Of a stretch of 64,000 nt of DNA, positions 22,817 to 32,537 are shown piece by piece. Position 1 is the first letter of the stretch. Every line of letters starts with the position of its first letter. Position numbers and translations under genes: made by a program. A model generated the notes under the pieces. It was given only the letters and a program-made list of their open reading frames with translations, was not told the DNA's origin and did not search any database. The stretch is from positions 54,041,031 to 54,105,030 of the forward strand of contig OY997591.1 of assembly GCA_963921825.1 (NCBI GenBank), given 5' to 3'. The stretch comes from Erodium maritimum. Its lineage: Eukaryota > Streptophyta > Magnoliopsida > Geraniales > Geraniaceae.

Positions 22817-23134
22817 CCACGGATAACAGACTGACTACGGCATAATTAGCAGACAAAGAAGTAACACAAAAACCAAAACCAAACCCAACACCGGGACCAC
22901 AATCCCCAACTCAAGTACTCAACTGACACACAACCCGTTAACTTCCTCAACAGACTCAACACTCGGACTCGTAATGTAAACCCGACACAACCATCTACGA
23001 CCTTCTCCAAGGACACGACAGAAAGCTACACAACACCAAACAAGATCACAAAGAAACGCACACCAAACAAGATCACAAAGGATCGCAAACTAGCTGCTCA
23101 GTAACCTCCCTCACTCACACGAACACGGATCTGG

Positions 23135-23345
23135 CTAGCCAAAGAATGCTTACAACCTGTGATACTCAAACTCGGACCAGGCCAGCCAAAGAATGCTTGC
23201 AACCTGTTGATACTCAAACTGTGTCAGGCCAGCCAAAGAATGCTTGCAACCTGTTGATACTCAAACTGTGTCAGGCCAGCCAAAGAATGCTTGCAACCTG
23301 TTGATACTCAAACTTGGTCAGGCCAGCCAAAGAATGCTTGCAACC
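23135..23345. repeat. 47-bp tandem repeat in LTR B
   Basis: About five units of roughly 47 bp carrying the core 'gccagccaaagaatgcttgc' followed by 'aacctgttgatactcaaact'. The units differ by a few bases. This array is found only in LTR B. Confidence 0.85.
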
Positions 23346-23439
23346 TACCGGGATCTGCAACCACAATCAAAAGCACAATCACAATCACAATCACAAGCAA
23401 GTTCAACAGACAGTGACGGCACCGGTGACAACTCCACAG

Positions 23440-23735
23440 GCACTCAAGGCCAACAAGACACCAACAACCAAACACAGGTTCAACAACCCTACGGGCCCTC
23501 ATGGCCACCCAAGACACCAACGGTAAAGTACGGGTTCACAACCCCACGGGCACTCACGGCCACCAAAACTCCGAAACGACAACACGGGCTCTCATGGCCA
23601 CCCAAGACTCAGCAATAAATAACACGGGCTCTCAAGGCCACCCAAACTCGACAATAAATAACACGGGCTCTCAAGGCCACCCAACTCAACAATAAATAAC
23701 ACGGGCTCTCATGGCCACCCAAACTCAACAACAAT
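23440..23735. repeat. LTR minisatellite in LTR B
   Basis: Units of about 38-57 bp, each with a 'ctcatggccacccaa' core, six or so copies. They are homologous to the 57-58-bp arrays of the other gypsy LTRs but shorter and more irregular. Confidence 0.8.
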
Positions 23736-25557
23736 TAACACACAACAACCTCCAGCATAATCGATGCCTCCAACAGTCCTAAGATCACTAGTTTCACAAT
23801 AAACCTCCGGGCATGGTCATATGCCTCCAGTACTCCTAATGTCGATAAGTTCGCAATCAACCTCCGGGCATGGTCATATGCCTCCAGTAATTCTACTAAT
23901 GCTAAGTTCTCTGCTCCTACGACACTATTAAGTGTCACATGCATTTCCAATAATCACTACGTTCCCGTATCATGCATTTCTAATATTCGATAACCTACTC
24001 AACCCACGACACCCCGGTGTCACATGCAATTCTACTGTTAACTTTCCCTAGTCAGGGCCGAGATCCGGCTACTTTTCCCTACCTCAACCGAAGAACACCC
24101 GCTACGTTCCCTAGCTGCTGACGTTCTGGCTCGCTACCTCCGGGCTTCATTTCGATCGAAGCCGGACGCTAAAGATAACACGAAAGCCATAATTAAAGGC
24201 GGTTCCCAGGTTAATTTAAAGGTCACGATTAATCCAGTTTAAAACCGACAGTTGTCCTTTAAACTCGAGCGGGATAAAAGTGGGGTCACGGCGAATCGGG
24301 TTTGAGTACCCGAGCACCGAAACCGGTGCATGTTTTCGAGGCACGGTCCCAATGCACGAATCCCGAGGTCCGATTCAGCGGTCCGCTTTTGTTCCTTTCT
24401 AAACCCAATTAGCAGTCCATTTTAACCAGGGTTCCAGATTCGTTCAAATGCTCAAATTCCGTTTTAAAATCAAACTGATTTGACTTCCATTTTATTTTCA
24501 AATCTGATTTCAAACTCCTTCCAATTTAAAAACCTTTTTATTTTCCACTTAAATCCCTTTCCTTTCCTTTTTCTTTTAACACTGAATTTTCATTTTAATA
24601 CCTCTTTCTTTTCAAAACAATCCGCTTTTGTTTTCAAACTGACATTCGTTTTTAAAGCCATTTTCCTCTAAACTCTGGTACACTAATTCCTTTTATTCAA
24701 AAGTGCTTTGGTTTCGTTCCACACAACCAGAATCAGATCCCAAAACCAAAAGAACAACCTTCAAAACAAAACTCGTTTTATTACATCCTTTTCTGGAGTT
24801 ACAACACTTCTCGTCGTTTTCAAAAACCTACTCTAATCCACTGCTCGGGACAAACACAGAAGCAAATAAAAAGGACGAACGATACAGAAACTAAACCGGC
24901 CGCCGGCGAAGACGTCGCCGGCGACTAAACCCCCAGGCACGAACCTCACCGTGGAGGAAAAGAGCGACGGGCAGCGGTGATTGCCGCCGTGGGGGGCTAG
25001 TCCCCGTCTCGGATCTGGAGCAGCACAGGGACGGCGGGGATTTGTGGCCGGAGTCGAGCACGGGGCGAGGTCGAGCACGGCGAGTACGGGAGCGAACCCA
25101 GATCTACGAGGCGATCTCGAATCCTTGACGCTGCGTCGACGCCGATCTGAGGTGGAGGCCGTCCCTCGCCGTCGGGCAAGGGTGGAGGTCCTGGCGAGGC
25201 GGCTACGAGAGGTGGAGGGCTCGGCGGCGGCTACGGCACCGTGAGGGAGGCGGAAGCGCCGGCGCCGACTCGCACGGCGTACTCGCCGGCCTTGGGGACA
25301 CGGGCGAACCTCTCCAGCAAGGTAATCGAGGGCGGTGGCGAGGTAGACGGGAGAATGGGCTCGGGGCGAGGTCTCGGCGACGGACGGTGAGGAGAGAGGT
25401 GAAGGGCGAGTGAGGGCGGCCGGCGATGGCGTCTGGAACTGAGAGAACCAGAGAGAGAGAGACCGGATCGGGAGTTGGGGAAGAGAGGAGAGAGGGTTCG
25501 ACATATCGAACACGAAGGAGGAGAGAAAATTAGGGTTTCAGACCCCATTGCTTCGGT

Positions 25558-25563
25558 CTTATA
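25558..25563 (-). promoter_or_regulatory. Possible TATA box of LTR B
   Basis: On the minus strand TATAAG lies about 30 bases before a pyrimidine-rich ACCCTAATTTTCTCTCC stretch, a layout expected for the U3/R junction. Sequence-only inference. Confidence 0.3.
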
Positions 25564-25730
25564 CTGAAGCCTTAAGTGGGCTTGGCAACACCTGGGCCTC
25601 AGGCGGGCCTGAGCATCCACGGCCCAAAAGAGAATAAGGTCGGGTCAGGCCTGGCCTGGCCGGATCTGCAGCTTGGGCCGGATCCGGTCCGACCCAATAG
25701 TTTTTTTTTTCAAACGGTCTTCACAATATC

Positions 25731-26210
25731 TGTAGCCAACTCTGGTTATAACTTGAAACCGAGTCTCTCAAGATGCTCAATAAAACCCTTCATCTTAAGC
25801 ACATGAGGGCTAACACCTTTCCCAGCAGGCATCTTGCATGACATGAGGTCCTTGACAGTATTGAACCTTTCAATCCTAGCCTTCTCTTGGAACATTTTCT
25901 TGAGTTGAACCATCATGTCATACGCATCCTCCTCCATCATCTGCTTCTAGAGATTAGCCTCCATGGAACCAAGCATTATACAAGTGACATCAACAGAGTC
26001 ATTAAAATGTTTGGTCCAACCATCTCTAATGGATTTTGAAGCATTTGAGGCTGGTTCTTCAGGAACTGGCTCATCCAGGATATACTCTTTTCTTTCCTGC
26101 CTGAGAACAATTCTCAGGTTTCTGGCCCAATCTAGAAAATTTGTCCCATTGAGCTTATCCTTTTCAAGGATCGATCGTATCGATAAACTATATGAATTGT
26201 TCGAAGACAT
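25731..26210 (-). pseudogene. Copia-2 gag N-terminal half
   Basis: The ATG at 26210 begins MSSNNSYSLS, followed by LNGTNFLDWARNLRIVLRQ, GWTKHFNDSVDVTCIMLGSM and LKMKGFIEHLERLGFKL, the UBN2-type Gag of plant Ty1-copia. A TAG after EANL (25947-25949) and a TAA at 25746-25748 interrupt the same frame. The sense continues PELATDI to the insertion point of solo LTR B and resumes beyond it. Compared with this copy, copia-1 gag lacks about 75 residues. Confidence 0.8.
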
Positions 26211-27956
26211 GATCTACAACAGATAGATATGCAAAGTCATTAATACGGATATAAAACAATCAACCCTTTGTTGTATCTTCAGGATACATTAAAAGCCAAG
26301 ATCCATATTGAATTCCACTTGGAGTAAGCGTGGGCTTAATCGCCCCAAGCGAAACTAATTAGGTAGGTAACTCTTTACCAATTGCATCACTATGCAACTC
26401 TTGGATAGAATAAACACATCATATGTGTTGGCACAAATTCTATCTGATGCCCTAAGTCCAGAACCGTTTTGATAACCTAGAAAAGTACAACCATATCCGG
26501 ATATGCAACCTAGATTACTATGTGCACCACATCGTAGGCGTAACCTACACATAGCAACCTAAAGTTCACTCCTTGCCATCAAACTTAAACGACTATGTGC
26601 ACCACGCGTAGGCATAACCTACACATAGCAATTTATAGTTTGATCCATCCAATCTTAGACAATTGTGTGCACCATGCGTAGACATAACCTACAGAAAACG
26701 TTCTAAGGTTGGATAAGTGCTTAATCCATCCTATCTAACTTAGAGAACTATGTGCACCACGCGTAGGCATAACCTACACATAGATCTAAGCTTCGATAGG
26801 TGGACAAATATGGAAGGCATCTCACCGACTTAATATTTAGTTTAGGGTTGATTTTTCCTTATTGTATCATATACAAAAGGCCCGTTTTATGACATACAAA
26901 CAGTCTAAGCACTTTAACAATAAATAAGTCATGCAATACCATGCATAAGCATAAAAGTAAAGGTGTCATAGCATAGCCCATTACTAAGTTGGTCTTCATA
27001 AGCCCATATGAAGACCAAAGGTCAATCTTAGGGGTGAAACAAAAACAAGTCTTCAAGAGAACTCTTCATCTTGAACCTTCGTCCTTGAGTTACACCTCCC
27101 ACTTTCTTTCTTGACCTTCCTTCAAAAATTGCTTCTCTTGAAAAACACCGTCTTGGTCTTCTCTTGTTACAAAGAAAGGTAACAATGACTAATCTACTTA
27201 TTACAACAAAAATAACGACGCGCAGGCCGTATTTAAATTACAAACCCAAATAAAATTATAGTAAGCAAATTGGTCAGGATGGGCTATGTTATGCACCATG
27301 CATCAAGAAACACACCTTCAAGTAAACAATTTATTCAATGATAATTGTAGCGCCTCTAACGGGGTGAAGGGGTTCGGAGAATTTTTCACTAAGGCATTTG
27401 AATTGCCAAAGAAAAACCTCATTGGAATTAATCCAACCATTGGATTTTATGATATTCGAACTTGTTTTAAAACAACTCGAATAACCACAATTCCATTAAC
27501 AAATCACAATCATATTGTGAATTAAACCACATGTTCATAACATAGTATTACAAAGTATTAGTGTCCCTAAAAGGATGCTATCATCACTTGAACTAGGATG
27601 ATACTAGCACTTATGCATGCATGCTACTAGCACTTGAAAAATATGCTAGTATTACTCATGCATGCGTGCTACTAGCACCTTAAACATTTCATAATCACAT
27701 TATGAAATCAATTATCCATTCTCAATAGATTATTTTCACGGTTCATAACCGTGCACCCCATTAGAAAAACTAATTTGCATAATCATAGTTCACAACTATA
27801 ACACATGTTGTATAATCCTATTATCCAACATGCCCAAATCATGCAAATTCAGCCTACAATCAAACATGCATCAACATGCAACAACAAAAACCTCTTAAAC
27901 ACGAAAGCTCAAACAACAACCAAGCATGCATGGTCGGTTTAAACGAATTACAAGAG
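26211..27956 (-). mobile_element. Copia-2 untranslated leader
   Basis: A 1.7-kb leader between the primer-binding site and gag, with no coding sequence. It holds a tandem repeat (26505-26790) and shorter repeats around 27590-27690 ('tgcatgcatgctactagcac'). The motif 'acgacgcgcagg' at 27218 is shared with the copia-1 leader. Long leaders therefore seem a trait of this copia family. Confidence 0.6.
26505..26790. repeat. Tandem repeat in copia-2 leader
   Basis: Four units of about 70-90 bp, each containing 'actatgtgcaccacgcgtag' followed by 'gcataacctacacatag' with small changes. Confidence 0.8.
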
Positions 27957-27968
27957 GCTCTGATACCA
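27957..27968 (-). other. Primer-binding site of copia-2
   Basis: The minus strand reads TGGTATCAGAGCC one base after the LTR end CCAACA, complementary to the 3' end of plant initiator-Met tRNA. Confidence 0.85.
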
Positions 27969-27969
27969 C

Positions 27970-29789
27970 TGTTGGAATTCTAGGGAGAAAAACGCAGCAG
28001 AAAATAAAAACTTTCCCTAGAATTGCCTCAGGATCCATGTAATTCCGAGTAAACCGACAAACAAAAATTAAAGGAGAGATTACCTCTTCCAATTTTCAGC
28101 TTGGTTCGAGACAGGGACCAACTTGCAGATCGTATAACTCAGCAACGAACCGTTGGAATCCAAATCCCTTCGGTCAGATTGAAGACCAATATGTGTAGAA
28201 CGTTCACTCAAAAATCAGCAAGATCGGACTTCGGATGAACCTCCGATCGGACTCTTTTCAGTGGCTGGTCGGACAGATTCTGGGCAGAAAAATCCGGGCA
28301 GATTTTTCTCTTCTTCTTGCAAACAAACAACACCCAAAACAAATGGATTTGGTGGATTAAGTGTGAGTTGAGACGTTTCCAAAAGGATCCGTCCTCTACC
28401 GGTATCCACACCAACAAGATATCCCAAATCGCTTGTGTGCTAGCACAAAGCAAGAACACTTCTTCCTCTCTTTCTCTCTAACTCGTTTCTCTCTCTACCC
28501 TTTGAGAACCATTCTCGACACAATGTAAAATCTGATTTTTCTTCTCTCTCTTGCATGCATATATCTCCCAACAAGACCACATTATTTTATTTGGCAAAGC
28601 CCAACACTTGGACTTCCAAATTTGACAAGTGGCCTTCTAAGGGTTTGCATGACTCCACTATGTCATTTCTAGCAAGTCCAACTCTTGGACTTTCTTTTAT
28701 GACAAGTGTCTTATTTTAGGAGTAGTGTTCATGCAAAAATATCCTCTTTGAATTTCGAAAATTCAAGAGCCAATTTTGCATTATAATTGCCTAACATAAT
28801 CTTTATTATATTGGTAATTCGAAAAACGAGTTAAATGAATAAATAAATATTATATCGAATATAATATATTATTTTATTCACTTGAGGGACTTCATAAGTC
28901 CAATTCGATTTTGGGCTCGTTGTTGTGTGCGACCCTGTAGGTTCATAACACGTGTTGGCAGTGGGCCCGAAATCCTCGTTTCATCCACATGTCATAGTTG
29001 GCCTCTAGCAAGGCATTATGACTACCCAAACGTTTATGATGATCGTTAATCCGACTTAACCTTTACCCACTAATATGCTAACCCTTCTGTCAACGATATC
29101 TCGATCGAATAAGGCATAGGGTCGTCATCCTTATTTTACTCGATCGCTGTTTCTTGATCTTAAGTAGACTGCCAGTGATAACTCTTTATCAATTCGCATG
29201 GCCATGCTTTTTCCTGCAGTCCCACTTATCAAGGGGCCCAAACGATATCTCTCATATTTATATGAGTGACAGATCCCTTATCAGTCAACCATATCTCTCA
29301 CATAGACACTTATGCACCCAATCACAGCCTTTATAATTGCCCGGTTAAAGACAACGTTTAACTGTGTCAAAGCACAACACCACCTATGTAGAAATCATGA
29401 TGACTATAAGGTCAGAGGACTTAAGTCATATTACGATACTGAGAAATACTCATGACAGTTCCTATGTAGTATTCTCATAGTGGGTCATCCAATGCCATTT
29501 CCCTAAATGACATCTATGATTTGACTTCATATCCAATATGTATGATCAGTAAAACGTAATCATCAGCCAACATCATACTAGTCTTAGTATATCAGTAAGA
29601 CCAGGGATCAAGTGAATAATACTCTATTACTTCTAAGAGTTTTACTATCAGGTCCTCAACCTGATGATCTTAAGAAAGAGTATTATTCACACTATTAACA
29701 TTTCACAAATGATAATAGTAGTGCCGATGTATTAATGAAATGATAATGCCGTCCATAATCACGATTGGCATATGGCACAAAAACCAACA
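27970..29789 (-). mobile_element. Copia-2 5' LTR
   Basis: An 1820-bp LTR with TGTTGG...CCAACA ends, running in minus sense from 29789 to 27970 next to the primer-binding site. It resembles the copia-1 3' LTR in several blocks. The outer flank at 29790 is internal gypsy LTR sequence, so copia-2 inserted into a gypsy LTR. No 3' LTR of copia-2 is found in the window, so its duplication cannot be checked. Short open frames here are not credible genes. Confidence 0.85.
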
Positions 29790-30010
29790 GGTGAGGGTGA
29801 CAGGTCGACAGCCTGATCCGACGTTGTGTCGGGAAAAGTGCGACAGGTCGACCGCCTGATCCAACTGTCGCGTTGGGAAAAGTGCAATAGGTCGACAACC
29901 TATCCGATTGGGGTCGGGAAAAGTGCGACAGGTCGACAGCCTGATCCAACCGTCGCGTTGGGAAAAGTGCGACAGGTCGGTCGTGTGATCCAACCGTCGT
30001 GTTGGGAAAA
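29790..30010 (+). repeat. 44-bp LTR repeats, five copies
   Basis: Five degenerate units with the core 'gtgcgacaggtcgac.gcctg' and 'gggaaaa'. The same unit occurs once near 48109, twice at 54000-54090 and four times at 61390-61570. Confidence 0.85.
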
Positions 30011-30303
30011 AGGCAGGGGGTTACTGAGCAGCTGGAGTGCGATCCTTTGCGATCTTGTTTGGTGTGCTATCCTTTGTGATCTTGGGTGTTGCGTGGTTAT
30101 CTTTCGTGTCCTTGGAGGAAGTCGTAATAGTTGTGTCAGGTCTACATTACATGTCCGAGTGTTAAGTCGGTTGAGGAAAGTAATAGTCATGTGTCAATCG
30201 GGTTACTTGAGTTTGGGGATAGTAGTCCCCGGTGTTTGGGGTTGTTGTTGTTGTTTCCGGCATGTTCTGCTAAGTATGCCGTAGTCAGTCTGGTATCCGT
30301 GGT

Positions 30304-30321
30304 GGTGAGCGAACGCTCACC
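30304..30321. repeat. Conserved LTR palindrome (gypsy LTR fragment)
   Basis: GGTGAGCG-AA-CGCTCACC, identical to the motif in the other gypsy LTRs. Confidence 0.8.
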
Positions 30322-30636
30322 CCTAGCTGCTTTTCCTACAGGTACCGGTCGCGGGACGGACTAGGTGAGCTCTCGAAGCTTGAAGGGCTGGGAGCGGGAG
30401 TCCAGGTTTCCTTTTGTGTCTAGCGACGTACGCCTTGTATTTTGTCCGCTGGTTGGGACATACTTTTGAGTTGTAAATTATTATTTTGATTAACTAAATG
30501 GTGGTTTTAAAGCGATTTATTTAAAAGGTTTGAAAATGTTTTATTGTCTTAAATGTTCGCGTTCCGGGTTCGTTTCTACTTAATTTGGGGCGTGACAGCT
30601 AAACTCTAATTAACAGTGTGTATAGAAAAGAGTTAC

Positions 30637-30721
30637 CTGTTATCCAAATGCAAAAGAACTTAGGTTTCTTGTTGCCTGTCGATGAAGATGAAGAACTAGA
30701 TATGGAGAGAGGAAGATCCAT
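30637..30721 (-). CDS. Probable orphan first exon of a host gene
   Basis: On the minus strand an ATG at 30721 opens 28 codons (MDLPLSISSSSSSTGNKKPK, then FFCIWIT) that end at a good donor, ACAG|GTAACTC, at 30637. Upstream lies a pyrimidine-rich leader (TCTCTTTTTCTTCTCTCTC). Across the LINE-2 insertion, the minus strand at 36640-36900 continues with CTCC/CTTC-rich sequence and AAACCCTA, typical of a plant promoter or 5' UTR. Only this exon is visible; a gypsy LTR begins 40 bp after the donor, and I found no matching second exon. The product is unknown, and chance is not excluded. Confidence 0.4.
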
Positions 30722-30811
30722 CTGATTCTATATAGAGAGAGAAGAAAAAGAGACGATATTTTTGGAAACTCGAAATCAGCGGAGAAGTAGAAGAATCGCA
30801 AGCTTAGAGCG

Positions 30812-32000
30812 ATGAGGGGAGAAGGGTCGACGTCGGCACTGGTGGCTGTTGCTGGAACTCGGACGCGCGCACTAGTTGGTCCAGGTGTGGAGAACGATCG
30901 AAGAAGTTCTGCTGGTGTCGACAGAAGTAGTGCTGTTGATGGATCAGATGAGCCGGATCGCTTTGCAGGTTCAGTAGAGCCGGATCATTTGATTAAGGTT
31001 TTTATCTGTAATCTCCCCCTTCGGTACCACTCAGACTTGGTTTGATTCCTATTTCGGTAGTGTGGTTCCCTTGGTTAAATCATTAGTTGTTAAACGGCCT
31101 AATCGGTATGGATAATGCTTCAGATTTGCTTATGTTCGTTCTCGGAAAGACACAGCAAAATTGATCGATAGTCAGAATGGGAAGAAGGTTAGGGGATTTA
31201 TATTGTTTGTGGCCTTGGATTGGATAGAGACTGGGGGGAAATTTGGTGCTCGGAGACGTACGGTTTGGCGGCCTAAACAAGCAGATCCCATGGTGGCTCG
31301 ATCACCAACTTCAGGGGGCCATGGAAACGTGCTTCTGCGTGTGGATGAAGTTGCTCGCATCAAACAAGGGGCTATTGTATCTCTTCGTGCTGGTTATGAA
31401 CTGAAGCAGGTTCAAGAGGAGATGGAATTATGTGGAGCTAAAGGTATGGAGGTTCGTCGTATTTCCAATATTTTTTACGTGTTGCTCTACTCGGATGTGT
31501 TGTTTTCTTTAATGCTCCGTGAAACCGAGTGGCGGTGGTTCTCGACTTGGTTTAATGTGTTGAGTTTAGATGGCGATCTTGCATTAAGGGGGGAGACTTG
31601 GAGGTGGGTTGAAGTGGGAGGAGTGCCTTTTTATTGTGCAGAAAATGCTGTGATGGAACATGTTTTTCAACAATTTGGTTCGGTAGTCTCAGTGATTCCA
31701 ATTCCAAATACTGTGGATTTGTTAGTTAAGCACTATGTCCTGTTGAGATACACGACTGATGTTGATCTCCCACAAAGCTTTCAGCTCAACCTTGGAGCTG
31801 GAATATTCAACTTATCGATCGCTGAGGTTGCAGAAGCGCTGGACTTCCCCATGTGTGAGATGGACTTCGATTCGCCAGACAGTCGAGATCGCGATCTCAA
31901 TACGGATTTTCAGGACGCAGATTCGTTTTTGAAACAATTATCGGTTGTAAGCCCACAAAGCCCATCGACTTCTCCTGTGATAGAGTTTGTTTCGGAATAG
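30812..32000 (+). pseudogene. LINE-2 ORF1, RNA-binding protein
   Basis: The ATG at 30812 starts a basic, Ser/Gly/Arg-rich N-terminus, followed by an RRM whose RNP2-like segment is KVFICNLPLRYHSDLV (30995-31045). A stop and frameshift follow at about 31045-31160. The second half of the RRM (RFAYVRSRKDTAKLIDSQNG) and a C-terminal domain with WRWVEVGGVPFYCAE continue in another frame to the stop at 31998-32000. An open frame 32109-32534 may be the ORF1 tail. LINE ORF1 proteins coat the element RNA; this copy is frameshifted. Confidence 0.65.
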
Positions 32001-32537
32001 AACTCTGAAACGTTAATTGAACCAGATAAGGTTAGTTCAGAAGGAATAGTCGCGATTTCTGAAGGAGCAGCGCAAGGGAACGCTGTCGTTTGTGTCGCAG
32101 ATTCTGCTGTGTTGACAGATACGAATCAATTCCCCCCTTTGTCTGCAGCGCGCGAACGAACACCAAAGAAAAGCCATGTGACTTGTAGATCACGACAACC
32201 TGCATCTCCTGTTACCCCGGCCGGTTCTGCAGGCAACTCCACATACACAATAGAAACAAGGTCACGAACTCGTTCTTTAGATCGAGAATGTGCTAAAGGG
32301 GTTAGTAATTCGTATTTCCATGTACTTAATCCTGCTGTGAAACGTGATGCTTGGACTGCTATTCGTAATTTACAATTACAGAAATTACAGAAATTAAAAA
32401 AGGCTGGTAAAGTTGTTGATTCTGGTGTTGGGATTGAAACTGGTGTTATATACTGTAATGTTTCAGGTGATGAGTTGATTTGTGTAGATACCGAGCCCTC
32501 TGATTCTCTTGAGGGCGTCACACCCAACTTGTGAATT

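Larger units (their letters stand above)
22530..25725 (-). mobile_element. Solo gypsy-type LTR B inserted in copia-2 gag
   Basis: A 3196-bp segment bounded by TGTCACGCCCC at 22530 and TTCACA at 25725, flanked by the 5-bp duplication ATATC (22525-22529 and 25726-25730). In its own sense (minus) it starts TGTGAAGACC and ends GGGGCGTGACA. Its 3' part, including the GGTGAGCG palindrome and the 'ggtggccatgag' minisatellite, matches the other gypsy LTRs here, but its 5' part is different. No polymerase genes are present, so it is a solo LTR left by LTR-LTR recombination. GC-rich open frames at 24830-25620 are chance frames in LTR DNA. Confidence 0.85.
29790..30597 (+). mobile_element. Gypsy LTR 3' fragment
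   Basis: The right part of a gypsy LTR in plus sense. It contains the 44-bp repeats (29790-30010), the conserved palindrome at 30304-30321 with the following CCTAGCTGCTTTTCCTACAG motif, and the terminal GGGGCGTGACA at 30597. Its left part is cut off by copia-2; about 35 bp of an LTR start in the same orientation is found at 21490. The bases after 30597 do not match those before 21490, so no TSD is visible. Confidence 0.75.

Noticed and set aside
22530..23735. CRISPR-like array
   Set aside because: The repeats are contiguous minisatellite units without unique spacers, in plant LTR DNA.
24830..25620. Long GC-rich open frames on both strands
   Set aside because: They lie within solo LTR B, overlap each other in several frames, and show only Arg/Pro/Ser-rich low-complexity products. 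GC-rich DNA yields such frames by chance.
30722..30740. TATA box at 'ctatatag' before the orphan exon
   Set aside because: It is only about 8 bases from the ATG, too close to serve as the TATA box of that start.
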